Below are positions 52,394 through 60,480 of a DNA stretch of 64,000 nucleotides, in pieces; position 1 is the first letter of the stretch, and each line of letters begins with the position of its first letter. The stretch is from positions 248,001 to 312,000 of the forward strand of contig DAIPJH010000001.1 in NCBI GenBank assembly GCA_036770365.1. Direction: 5' to 3'. Source of the stretch: DAIPJH01 sp036770365. Lineage in GTDB: Bacteria > Pseudomonadota > Alphaproteobacteria > Rickettsiales > UBA998. Position numbers and translations under genes: made by a program. The notes beneath the pieces were generated by a model. It was given only the letters and a program-made list of their open reading frames with translations. It had not been told where the DNA came from and made no database searches.

Positions 52394-54622
52394 ATGTCAC
52401 AGGCCGCAGCGTATACACAAATGACCCCGACCATCACCCCACAAATCGTTGCAGAACATGGACTTACTGAGGAAGAATATGCACGCGTCGTAGCGATTAT
52501 GGGGCGTACGCCGAATCTGGTAGAACTTGGGATTTTCTCAGTGATGTGGAGTGAACATTGTTCGTATAAAACCACGCGCAAATGGCTCTCAGGACTACCA
52601 ACCAAAGCTCCGTGGGTAATTTGCGGTCCCGGTGAGAATGCAGGTGTGATTGATATTGGCGATGGTCAGGCGGCGATTTTCAAAATGGAAAGCCACAATC
52701 ATCCTTCTTTTATTGAGCCTTTTCAAGGCGCAGCGACAGGGGTTGGCGGGATTTTACGCGACGTATTTACGATGGGTGCGCGTCCTGTGGCGAACATGAA
52801 TTCACTCCGCTTCGGCGACCCGAAACACCCTAAAACACGTCACTTAATTTCTGGTGTTGTGCGCGGCGTGGGTTCGTATGGCAACTGCGTCGGCGTACCA
52901 ACGGTCGGCGGCGAATGCACCTTCCACCCCTCTTACAACGGCAATAACTTGGTCAATGCGATGAATATTGGTGTCGCCGATCAAGATAAGATTTTCTATT
53001 CCGCTGCAGCAGGACTTGGTAATCCTGTGGTGTATGTCGGTTCAAAAACAGGGCGTGATGGCATTCATGGCGCGACAATGGCATCCGCAGAGTTTGACGA
53101 TGCCTCAGAAGAAAAACGCCCCACCGTACAGGTCGGCGACCCCTTTACGGAGAAATTACTGATTGAAGCTTGCTTGGAACTGATGAAAACCGATGCGATC
53201 ATCGCCATTCAAGATATGGGTGCGGCAGGGTTGACCTGCTCATCACTTGAGATGGCAGATAAAGGCGGGCTTGGGATTGAACTGAACCTCAACAACGTAC
53301 CACAGCGCGAAAACGGCATGATTCCTTATGAAATCATGTTGTCTGAATCGCAAGAGCGTATGTTGATGGTCATTAAGCCTGAGCGCGAGCAGATGGCATT
53401 CGATATTTTCCGCAAGTGGGGGCTTGATTTTGCCATTATTGGGCATCTGACTGACACGGGTCGCATGGTACTAACGTGGGATGGCGAAATCGTCGCCGAT
53501 ATGCCTATCGCACCAATTTCTTCTGAAGCTCCGATTTATTCACGTCCCTATACTTTAACCCCACGTCCTGCAGAACTTTCTTTTGATAGCGTAGCTGCGC
53601 CCAAAGACCATAACGCCGCATTACTACAGCTTTTAGAAACACCAGACCTTGCTAGTAAACGCTGGATCTGGGAACAGTATGACCATCAGGTGATGAATGA
53701 TACGATACAAAAACCGGGTGGTGACGCTGCAATCGTGCGCATCCATGATACGAAAAAGGGTTTGGCAATCAGCACTGATTGCACCCCACGCTACTGCCAC
53801 GCTGACCCACACGAAGGCGGCAAGCAAGCGGTGGCTGAGACATGGCGCAATATCACCGCAGTGGGTGGCTCACCACTTGCTATTACCAACTGCTTAAACT
53901 TCGGCAACCCACAAAAACCGGAGATCATGGGACAGATTGTTGGGGCGTTGCAAGGTATGGCAGAAGCGTGCATCGCGCTCGATTATCCAATTATTTCAGG
54001 CAATGTATCGCTCTATAACGAAACTAGCGGCACAGGCGTGCAACCTACCCCTGCGATTGGTGGTGTTGGGATCTTGCAAGACGTCAGTAAACACGCTACC
54101 AAAGCCTTCAAAGCTGAAGGTGACGTGATTTTCCTCGTTGGTGATACCACAGGACATTTGGGTGCATCTATGTATCTGCGCGAAATCGAGGGTCGTGAAG
54201 AAGGCGCACCACCACGTGTGGACTTGGACGCCGAGAAGCGCAATGGCAACTACGTGCGTGGTCTCATCACTGAAAATGTCATCACCGCATGCCATGATCT
54301 TTCTGATGGTGGACTCGCTGTCGCACTGGCGGAGATGTGTATGAGCGGCAAGCTTGGTGCAACCGTCATTGCGATTCCAGAGGGTATCCCAGCCCATGCC
54401 GCGCTCTACGGTGAAGACCAAGCACGTTATGTATTTACCGTCAAAGCGGCGGATAAAGCTCGCATTCTAGCAGATGCAAAGAAGGCCGGTGTGCCACTTC
54501 AAGAACTAGGCACAGTGGGCGGCACATCGCTTCGCATCACTTCGCTAATTGATGTGGACGTAGCGAAAATGACCACAACCAACGAAAACTGGATGCCAAG
54601 CTACATGGCGGGGGAACGCTAA
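52394..54622 (+). CDS. purL: FGAM synthase subunit PurL (small type)
   Basis: Converts FGAR to FGAM with PurS and PurQ. 742 aa, the length of the bacterial small PurL. 'FSVMWSEHCSYKTTRKWL', 'AAIFKMESHNHPSFIEPFQGAATGVGGILRDVFTMGARPVA', 'GVPTVGGECTFHPSYNGNNLVNAM', 'DMGAAGLTCSSLEMADKGGLGIEL', 'ISGNVSLYNETSG', 'CHDLSDGGLAVALAEMC'. bolA follows after 1 nt. Confidence 0.97.
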   Translation: MSQAAAYTQMTPTITPQIVAEHGLTEEEYARVVAIMGRTPNLVELGIFSVMWSEHCSYKTTRKWLSGLPTKAPWVICGPGENAGVIDIGDGQAAIFKMESHNHPSFIEPFQGAATGVGGILRDVFTMGARPVANMNSLRFGDPKHPKTRHLISGVVRGVGSYGNCVGVPTVGGECTFHPSYNGNNLVNAMNIGVADQDKIFYSAAAGLGNPVVYVGSKTGRDGIHGATMASAEFDDASEEKRPTVQVGDPFTEKLLIEACLELMKTDAIIAIQDMGAAGLTCSSLEMADKGGLGIELNLNNVPQRENGMIPYEIMLSESQERMLMVIKPEREQMAFDIFRKWGLDFAIIGHLTDTGRMVLTWDGEIVADMPIAPISSEAPIYSRPYTLTPRPAELSFDSVAAPKDHNAALLQLLETPDLASKRWIWEQYDHQVMNDTIQKPGGDAAIVRIHDTKKGLAISTDCTPRYCHADPHEGGKQAVAETWRNITAVGGSPLAITNCLNFGNPQKPEIMGQIVGALQGMAEACIALDYPIISGNVSLYNETSGTGVQPTPAIGGVGILQDVSKHATKAFKAEGDVIFLVGDTTGHLGASMYLREIEGREEGAPPRVDLDAEKRNGNYVRGLITENVITACHDLSDGGLAVALAEMCMSGKLGATVIAIPEGIPAHAALYGEDQARYVFTVKAADKARILADAKKAGVPLQELGTVGGTSLRITSLIDVDVAKMTTTNENWMPSYMAGER

Positions 54623-54623
54623 A

Positions 54624-54863
54624 ATGGCAATGACCGCTGAAGAAATTACCACCCGCATAAAAGCTGCACTGCCTGATGCAGAGATTGCGCTAAAAGACTT
54701 GGCGGGTGATGATGACCATTGGCAAGTCACCGTAACCTGCGTAAGCTTTGCTGGGCAACCCCGCGTAGTTCAACATAAACGCGTGATGGCAGCACTTGGC
54801 AGTGACATGGGGACGACTTTACACGCACTATCCATCATCACTAAAGCAGCAGATACTCTGTGA
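54624..54863 (+). CDS. BolA family protein
   Basis: 79 aa. 'AEEITTRIKAALPDAEIALKDLAGDDDHWQVTVTCVSFAGQPRVVQHKRVMAALGSDMGTTLHALSIITKA' is the BolA fold with its class II KH-like pattern. BolA proteins pair with monothiol glutaredoxins in iron-sulfur handling. A CGFS glutaredoxin (grxD) lies 550 nt downstream, matching the purL-bolA-grxD order of alphaproteobacteria. Confidence 0.93.
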   Translation: MAMTAEEITTRIKAALPDAEIALKDLAGDDDHWQVTVTCVSFAGQPRVVQHKRVMAALGSDMGTTLHALSIITKAADTL

Positions 54864-55129
54864 TTTAAGTTTTCCCCATCGTTAGGGCTTCAGCTCAGCT
54901 AACGAGCATACATTACCTCAACCCATAGATTGACTTTTACGCTACTACTATATTTTGTTGTTATATTCAGCGATACAATTCATTTCGGTTAAAATAAGGT
55001 TCAGTCTTTCTGCGGCTTTTTTATCAAGCCATGCGCTAGACGCATAGCTCATATATAATCTAAGCATTTATCATTCTTATTTTTCACTGCTATATTCCTC
55101 CTCAAGTTAACAAGGTTTCTAGAGGAGTG
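54864..55129. other. Gene-free AT-rich stretch before the small lipoprotein
   Basis: Contains an inverted repeat CGTTAG / CTAACG (about 54884-54904), a second one ATGCG / CGCAT (about 55030-55044), and a TATAAT box (about 55055-55060) that could be the -10 of the lipoprotein promoter. No reading frame is supported. Confidence 0.4.
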
Positions 55130-55279
55130 ATGATTATGCGTTGGCTTATCCCTGCATTACTTTTACTTTCTGCTTGTACCTCAACCGCTTCGGGTGAGTG
55201 GAACTCGATGGCCTATAATGGCTCATCAGTTGCACATGTCACCAACGTCCAATCTCTTGTGTCGCCAGGCATCAACTAG
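55130..55279 (+). CDS. Small lipoprotein (49 aa)
   Basis: Reads MIMRWLIPALLLLSACTSTA…, a complete lipoprotein signal with lipobox LLSAC, then about 33 residues rich in Ser/Asn/Val ('SMAYNGSSVAHVTNVQSL'). AGAGGAG precedes the ATG at 55130; a second ATG at 55136 is also usable. After acylation and cleavage it would be an exposed 34-residue peptide, like entericidin-type small lipoproteins. It lies between bolA and grxD. Function unknown; it is below the usual length cut-offs. Confidence 0.7.
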   Translation: MIMRWLIPALLLLSACTSTASGEWNSMAYNGSSVAHVTNVQSLVSPGIN

Positions 55280-55412
55280 CTGTCTCCCACAACTGGCGAC
55301 ATGAGAGACAACAGCTCATGATTCGGCGGGCAGCATCATAATCACATAGAATCACTCTTGCTAATATCTCGACAAAAGACTAGAAGAATGGTCAGATATT
55401 AAGGAGTGTGTT

Positions 55413-55751
55413 ATGACAGAATCTAATCCCGTATTTGACCGTATCCGTGCAGACATCGAAGGTCATGATGTTGTGCTTTATATGAAAGGCACGAAGAAAC
55501 TTCCGCAATGCGGCTTTTCATCTGTGGTTGCCACCATTTTAGAACGACTTGGTGCGGATGCCTATGATGTCAATGTCCTTGCTGATCCCGAAATTCGCCA
55601 AGGCATCAAAGAGTTTGCAGACTGGCCGACCGTCCCACAGCTCTATGTTAAAGGTGAGTTCATTGGCGGCTGCGATATTGTCCGTGAAATGTATGAAACA
55701 GGCGAGTTAGAAGCACTACTAAAAGAAAAAGGCGTGTCGCTTGCAGCGTAA
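55413..55751 (+). CDS. grxD: Monothiol glutaredoxin (Grx4/GrxD type)
   Basis: Iron-sulfur cluster carrier. 112 aa. Active site 'KKLPQCGFSSVVATIL' (CGFS), 'WPTVPQLYVKGEFIGGCDIVREMYETGELEALL' with the glutathione-binding TVP and GG-D parts. Works with BolA, encoded just upstream. AAGGAG before the ATG. Followed by a bidirectional terminator shared with rpsD. Confidence 0.96.
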   Translation: MTESNPVFDRIRADIEGHDVVLYMKGTKKLPQCGFSSVVATILERLGADAYDVNVLADPEIRQGIKEFADWPTVPQLYVKGEFIGGCDIVREMYETGELEALLKEKGVSLAA

Positions 55752-55806
55752 CTAGAGACTAGAAAAGGATTTTTAAGGCGCACGTTAATACACAATACTC
55801 ACAAAC

Positions 55807-55838
55807 AAAAAAAGCCAGCATTTCTGCTGGCTTTTTTT
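55807..55838. terminator. Bidirectional terminator between grxD and rpsD
   Basis: AGCCAGCA / TGCTGGCT, 8 bp and a 4-nt loop, flanked by A-run and T-run, between convergent genes. Confidence 0.92.
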
Positions 55839-55855
55839 ATCTATTGTCATCACGA

Positions 55856-56473
55856 TTAACGTGAATAAAATTCAACCACTAAGTTTGGCTCCATCATCAC
55901 AGGATAAGGAATCTCTGTGAACGCAGGAACGCGAAGCACTTTGCCTTTCAGAGCTTTCGCATCGAACTCTATATATTCAGGAATGGTACGCTCTGGGTTT
56001 TGAATACTCTCAACCACCATGTTAATCTGACGAGAAGATTCTTTTACTTCAATCTCATCACCGATTTCAATAAGGTAGCTCGCAATATTCACACGCTTAC
56101 CATTAACGCGTACGTGACCATGATTCACAAACTGACGTGCAGCAAATACAGTAGGCACAATACCCATACGGTAAATCACCGCATCAAGGCGACGCTCTAG
56201 CAAGCCCACCAAATTCTCAGAGGTATCGCCTTTACGACGCACCGCTTCATCATAAATGCTACGAAATTGTTTTTCTGAAATGTTACCGTAGTAGCCTTTT
56301 AGCTTTTGTTTTGCGCGAAGCTGCAAGCCATAACCAGAAACTTTTTTCTTACGAAGAATACCATGCTGCCCTGGACCGTAGTCACGACGAATAACAGGAT
56401 CTTTCGCACGACCCCAAAGATTTTCGCCCATACGGCGACTGATTTTATATTTTGCGCTCTGACGTTTAGACAC
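55856..56473 (-). CDS. rpsD: 30S ribosomal protein S4
   Basis: Primary 16S rRNA-binding protein. 205 aa. 'MSKRQSAKYKISRRMGENLWGRAKDPV', 'YGPGQHGILRKKKVSGYGLQLRAKQKLKGYYGNISEKQF', and the S4 RNA-binding domain 'LERRLDAVIYRMGIVPTVFAARQFVNHGHVRVNGKRVNIASYLIEIGDEIEV'. Single gene; no other ribosomal genes nearby. Confidence 0.98.
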   Translation of the reverse strand: MSKRQSAKYKISRRMGENLWGRAKDPVIRRDYGPGQHGILRKKKVSGYGLQLRAKQKLKGYYGNISEKQFRSIYDEAVRRKGDTSENLVGLLERRLDAVIYRMGIVPTVFAARQFVNHGHVRVNGKRVNIASYLIEIGDEIEVKESSRQINMVVESIQNPERTIPEYIEFDAKALKGKVLRVPAFTEIPYPVMMEPNLVVEFYSR

Positions 56474-56574
56474 GTTTCAAACCTTTTGCTAATAACAATC
56501 TAATTTAAAGGAAGACGCAATATACAGACAAAGTGATGCCTGTCAACGCCAGAATAGAAGAAAAAATGAAAAAA

Positions 56575-57051
56575 TTAGCGGGTATAACCACCAGCTAATG
56601 CCATTTGCGGGGCAGAAACACCTTTGCCAAGGTACTGAGCTTGCGAGACAGTATAAGGAGATGTAGACTGCGCAGCTTGCATCGTATCAAGCAATTGACC
56701 ATTTACCGTATTCATCTGATCCATTTGCATCACAGGCGCAGGCATTTCTGATGTATCATGCTTATGCGTAAGATAATGTACGCCTTTATACGCACCGTAA
56801 GCCAGCCCGACTCCAGCAATCATTTTTGCGCCGCGAGGATTATTTTTCATAAAATTGCCTGCCCATGCCAACGGCTTGGTCACAATGTTCGCAGAAGCTT
56901 CCGCCACCCATACAGCCTTACTACCAATAGAGGCCAGCAACCCTTTACCGCTTGCACCAGACCCTGCTAGCAAATCTCCCGTTGCTTTTGCGCCTGCTTC
57001 AACACCACCAACAGCAGCACCAGCATTTGCTCTTAAACCATCAAACACCAT
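56575..57051 (-). CDS. Unrecognised Ala/Gly-rich single-pass membrane protein
   Basis: 158 aa. An Ala/Gly-rich amphipathic N-terminus (1-70), a hydrophobic segment 'GAKMIAGVGLAYGAYKGVHYL' (about 73-93) followed by His/Lys, then a Met/Gln/Ala/Ser-rich tail ('PAPVMQMDQMN', 'QAAQSTSPYTVSQAQYLGKG'). The same layout recurs in the 220-aa protein at 59674. AAGGTG before the ATG. It lies 8 nt after the gene at 57060, so the two form one operon. No family recognised. Confidence 0.7.
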   Translation of the reverse strand: MVFDGLRANAGAAVGGVEAGAKATGDLLAGSGASGKGLLASIGSKAVWVAEASANIVTKPLAWAGNFMKNNPRGAKMIAGVGLAYGAYKGVHYLTHKHDTSEMPAPVMQMDQMNTVNGQLLDTMQAAQSTSPYTVSQAQYLGKGVSAPQMALAGGYTR

Positions 57052-57059
57052 ATTACACC

Positions 57060-57653
57060 TTATCCAATCTGCGCTTGTTCGCCCATAGCGGCTTGTTGTT
57101 GACGCGCTGCCATCACGTTACCCGCATGCCCCGCACCGAGCGCACGCCCACCCGACATCATCGGCCCTTCATAACTCACTTGATTCCCCGCGACCACCCG
57201 TGAAGGTGCTGTTTGTACCATCTCACGTGCGACTTGTGTTTGCAACGTTGCTGCGGTTTGTTCCTGTGCATTTGCCACTGCACCTTGCGCACGAACAATA
57301 TTCACTGCTGCACGTTCTTGATTAATTTGTGTACGCGATCTTGAAAACCCATTGACCGTCCCCCCAACTGCACCAACGGCCGCCGAGAACGTTCCCGCAA
57401 TCGTTGTAGAAATAGCTGCACCCGCAACACCTGCTGCTGCCAACCATCCAAACCCAATCGTAGGAATAAGCCACAACGCTCCACCCGTCGCCAAGCCAGC
57501 ACCAATCAATGCAGCAATACCAAGCCCCTTGATCGCACCTTTGACCGCACCACCCGCAGTTCCTGCCGCGGTCACTGCGGCAGACTCAACACCGCCACGC
57601 TCAATAGGTAATACTGTCTGTTGTGCCATAACTGCGCCTTTCGCAGGTTTCAT
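57060..57653 (-). CDS. Unrecognised glycine-zipper-like membrane protein
   Basis: 197 aa (or 189 from an internal ATG at 57629). Residues ~27-105 are a nearly continuous hydrophobic Gly/Ala region with GxxxG spacings ('GGAVKGAIKGLGIAALIGAGLATGGALW', 'GWLAAAGVAGAAISTTIAGTFSAAVGAVGGTVNGF'), i.e. two or three packed membrane helices or a glycine-zipper hairpin. The rest is a Gln/Ala-rich hydrophilic tail. No signal peptide. Same strand and tail style as its neighbours. Function unknown. Confidence 0.68.
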   Translation of the reverse strand: MKPAKGAVMAQQTVLPIERGGVESAAVTAAGTAGGAVKGAIKGLGIAALIGAGLATGGALWLIPTIGFGWLAAAGVAGAAISTTIAGTFSAAVGAVGGTVNGFSRSRTQINQERAAVNIVRAQGAVANAQEQTAATLQTQVAREMVQTAPSRVVAGNQVSYEGPMMSGGRALGAGHAGNVMAARQQQAAMGEQAQIG

Positions 57654-57736
57654 TTTTATACTTACCTACAATATAACATAAAATCTTGGGATTTGTATGA
57701 AGGTTCTGTGACATTTTCACGTCAAGCCCATGAAAA

Positions 57737-58120
57737 CTAGGCAACTCGTCCGACTGATTCTGATTTTTGTGTACGTTTTGCTGCAATTTTTTCTGCATGG
57801 CGTGATGCTTTTGCGGACTCTTCTATTGCTTCTGCTTCAACTTCTTTGGCTTTTGCCTTGGACTTTTCTTTCATTATCACGGGAGGGGCTAGAGGCTCAT
57901 TCTCATCATCCGCAATTTTTGCGGATTTAGCCAGACTCCGCCCACTAATCGCCCCACCTACAGCTCCGCTAACAGCGCAAAGAACAAACAACCCAGGATC
58001 TCCGACAAGAACCCCCAAAACGACGCCCACTAACAGACCGATCTTCGCACCATGCCAACCACCATGCTTGCTTTTGCCTGATGTTGGACTTTCTACATGT
58101 GTTTCCGCTACGGCAGCCAT
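57737..58120 (-). CDS. Unrecognised small membrane protein with charged tail
   Basis: 127 aa. A hydrophilic N-terminus (1-25), a hydrophobic glycine-rich hairpin ('AKIGLLVGVVLGVLVGDPGLFVLCAVSGAVGGAISG', about 25-60), then a long Lys/Glu/Ala helix ('KEKSKAKAKEVEAEAIEESAKASRHAEKIAAKR') that may be coiled. AGGA precedes the ATG. It is the first of three minus-strand genes running to 56575. The 150 nt before it (58121-58276) show no gene. Confidence 0.65.
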   Translation of the reverse strand: MAAVAETHVESPTSGKSKHGGWHGAKIGLLVGVVLGVLVGDPGLFVLCAVSGAVGGAISGRSLAKSAKIADDENEPLAPPVIMKEKSKAKAKEVEAEAIEESAKASRHAEKIAAKRTQKSESVGRVA

Positions 58121-58276
58121 AACATCCTAAAAATAATAAATTCATCCAGTCTGCAAGGGTAACACATCAAAGATTAACAAACAAATGACGTTTTGATGAC
58201 AATTATGGCACTTTAACTTTATAATTCCTCATTTCTCAGAAATTACAACGTTATGTAATTTTATGAATTCAAAAGA

Positions 58277-58987
58277 TTATTTACGTGTCAAGGTCGCAAT
58301 CACGCCCCATAACGTCTGAATTTCTTGCTTGGTAATCACCATCCGCCCGAGTAACGCTCGTAGATTCATCTGCATTTTTGGTCTCAGATTTTCTGTCTTA
58401 TAGAATCCTCGCACATTCAACTCACCATCAAGATAATCATAAAGTTTTTGTAGTGAGTCTTGCGAGGCAAGCTCTACGCCCTCTCCCACCTCTAGAGGTT
58501 TTTGCTCGCCTTGCGACGCACGAAACCATGTATACGCAAGCACTCCCACCGATTGTGCAATGTTGAGTGACTTATTATCTGGGTGGGTTGGAATCGTCAC
58601 CACGCCGTTACACAGTGCAATATCCTCATTCGCCAAACCATTGTTCTCAGGACCAAATACATAGGCAGACACCACATCTTCCTGCACAAAGATCTGCGCT
58701 GCCGTTTCAGGAAAATAATAGCGAATTTCCATGTCACGACGACGCGCACTTGCGGCAAAAGCGACCTGACACTCTGCCAGTGCGTCCGCCAACGTCTCAA
58801 ACACTTTCGCCTGTTCAATGATATGTTCGGCATGCGCACTCATCTCATGCGCTTTTGGATTCGGCCAACCGTCACGTGGGGCAACCAAACGCAATTCCTT
58901 CAAGCCAAAATTCATCATGGCGCGTGCGGCAGCACCTATATTTTCGCCCATTTGCGGGCGTACGAGGATAATAATGGGGGGTTGCAT
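58277..58987 (-). CDS. tRNA/rRNA 2'-O-methyltransferase of the TrmJ type
   Basis: SPOUT-family methyltransferase; TrmJ makes Cm/Um32 in tRNA. 236 aa. 'IILVRPQMGENIGAAARAMMNFGLKELRLVAPRDGWPNPKAHEMSAHAEHIIEQAKVF' (N-terminal RNA site), 'VVSAYVFGPENNGLANEDIALCNGVVTIPTHPDNKSLNIAQSVGVLAYTWF' (the knot with the AdoMet loop). Group 1 TrmH family; TrmJ is the best guess. It lies 22 nt after the EF-hand gene. Confidence 0.9.
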   Translation of the reverse strand: MQPPIIILVRPQMGENIGAAARAMMNFGLKELRLVAPRDGWPNPKAHEMSAHAEHIIEQAKVFETLADALAECQVAFAASARRRDMEIRYYFPETAAQIFVQEDVVSAYVFGPENNGLANEDIALCNGVVTIPTHPDNKSLNIAQSVGVLAYTWFRASQGEQKPLEVGEGVELASQDSLQKLYDYLDGELNVRGFYKTENLRPKMQMNLRALLGRMVITKQEIQTLWGVIATLTRK

Positions 58988-59009
58988 AGCACTCTAACAG
59001 TTTGTCACA

Positions 59010-59666
59010 TCACTTACATGGCGTATTACTGCGAGGACTGCAAGCTTGTTTTACTGGAGCAACCGTTTTGCCAGACACATAATGGAGTACATCACACACA
59101 TCTGCATAATCAAGCGATTCCATTCTTGGCATATCTTTCAATAATTCTGGATGCTTTTGAATATGCAGTAAAAAAGCTTTTTCTTTATCCGTCCGTACCC
59201 GTCCTACTATTTCAGGATATACAGGTGGCATAGCGTCTGGAATAGCCTCATAAGCTACTTTCTCTTTAGAATTAGCAAAATCCATCAATGTGGAAACTAC
59301 TGTGGGTGGCAAGCTACCAATAACGTCTCCAACCATTTTTGCACGCGGATTGAGTAACCCTGCAACGGGCGACCACCACCCACATGACAAAGCCGCATCT
59401 AACTGCTCAAAATCCACAAGATTACCAGACAACATAACACGAGCGCGTGCCTCGGGAGTCATTAAGGCAGCTTTTACTTCTGACTTGGAGATAATACCGT
59501 CACCGTCTTTGTCTGCTTGACGCAAGGATTGAAAAACAGCCTCAATACTTTCTATTTCCGCATTGCTTAACTCTGAAATTTGTTGACTACCACCACTCGA
59601 TGATAAAGTATCCGCTGGCAGTGATTTTTTGGAATGTTTAGGCTGAGGATGCTTTCTTTTTGGCAT
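59010..59666 (-). CDS. EF-hand protein of unknown role
   Basis: 218 aa. A basic N-terminus (KRKHPQPKHSKK) is followed by a canonical EF-hand loop D52-K-D-G-D-G-I-I-S-K-S-E63 with flanking helices, and possibly a degenerate second one near residues 80-95. The middle ('VAGLLNPRAKMVGDVIGSLPPTVVSTLMDF') and the end ('KEKAFLLHIQKHPELLKDMPRMESLDYADVCDVLHYVSG') match nothing I know. No signal peptide. It starts 7 nt after the 220-aa gene, with GGTGAT as ribosome site. Calcium binding is likely; the target is unknown. Confidence 0.75.
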   Translation of the reverse strand: MPKRKHPQPKHSKKSLPADTLSSSGGSQQISELSNAEIESIEAVFQSLRQADKDGDGIISKSEVKAALMTPEARARVMLSGNLVDFEQLDAALSCGWWSPVAGLLNPRAKMVGDVIGSLPPTVVSTLMDFANSKEKVAYEAIPDAMPPVYPEIVGRVRTDKEKAFLLHIQKHPELLKDMPRMESLDYADVCDVLHYVSGKTVAPVKQACSPRSNTPCK

Positions 59667-59673
59667 ATATCAC

Positions 59674-60336
59674 CTATGCCCCAACATACTGCCCATTCAT
59701 CGCAGCAGCAGCCTGTTGTGCTTGATATTGTTCAACGTAAGATCCTCGCGCACCGCGCTGACCGCCTACACGATTTTGCCAATTTGTTTGTGGCTGCGCT
59801 ATCGTTTGCTGTTGCATAAGCTGCGCATCACCTACACCAGCCGTGTAAGCCAACCCTGCATTCTGCCCTGCTGCCACACCCCATTGTGGAGCGATACCCA
59901 TAGCCGGCTGAAGCGGCGCAACCGCTGGCGCGCTCATCATTTGTGCTTGCGGAGATACAGTCTCTTCCTTCTTGCTGCCAAAAAGCCAATTCACTGCTTT
60001 GTATCCGACATACAGCACAGCAGCAATGATAGCGATGTCCTTGGTTTTGCCCCATAAACCTTTTTTACCGAATTCGGTCGCTGCCTTACCCACAAAACTC
60101 ATGCCACCCTCTGCGGCAGCACCACCCGCACCAAAACCAAAAAAATTCTTGGTCTTCATCCAAAAACTTGGTTTTGCAACCACATCCGCTGCACCTTTTG
60201 CTACTGTTTCTGTTGCGCCAACCGCAACTGTACGCGCAGCCGCACCTTCAGCAGCAGCAGTCGCACCCGAAGCAGCGGTTCTTAAGCCAACTTTTTCAGC
60301 TGCAAAAATGAATGGACGCGCTAATAATTGCCACAT
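59674..60336 (-). CDS. Unrecognised Ala-rich single-pass membrane protein
   Basis: 220 aa. An Ala/Gly/Thr-rich amphipathic N-terminus (1-95), one hydrophobic helix ('IAIIAAVLYVGYKAVNWLF', about 100-118) followed by Lys/Glu, then a tail rich in Met, Gln, Ala and Pro ('SPQAQMMSAPAVAPLQPAMG', 'QLMQQQTIAQPQTNWQ'). Same architecture as the 158-aa protein at 56575, so possibly paralogous. AGAGGT before the ATG. It leads the EF-hand and trmJ genes. Confidence 0.7.
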   Translation of the reverse strand: MWQLLARPFIFAAEKVGLRTAASGATAAAEGAAARTVAVGATETVAKGAADVVAKPSFWMKTKNFFGFGAGGAAAEGGMSFVGKAATEFGKKGLWGKTKDIAIIAAVLYVGYKAVNWLFGSKKEETVSPQAQMMSAPAVAPLQPAMGIAPQWGVAAGQNAGLAYTAGVGDAQLMQQQTIAQPQTNWQNRVGGQRGARGSYVEQYQAQQAAAAMNGQYVGA

Positions 60337-60411
60337 AGTTCTATACCTCTATGCCTAATATACGAAAAAAAGGTATGAATAACAAATGAAGGTTTTGTGA
60401 CAGTTTTATTA

Positions 60412-60480
60412 TTAGTCGTCAGTCATTAGTCATTCGCAGTCAGAATACACTAACAACTAACGACGAATGACTTACGACTA
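60412..60480. repeat. Intergenic palindromic repeat, copy B (after cimA)
   Basis: Begins TTAGTCGTCAGTCATTAGTC and ends CGAATGACTTACGACTA. The two ends are imperfect inverted copies. Related to 36929-36999. The cimA stop codon (60478-60480) lies at its edge. Confidence 0.55.

Noticed and set aside
57060..57653. Magnetosome- or holin-like function for the glycine-zipper proteins
   Set aside because: The Gly/Ala pattern alone is not specific; no magnetosome or phage genes are nearby.
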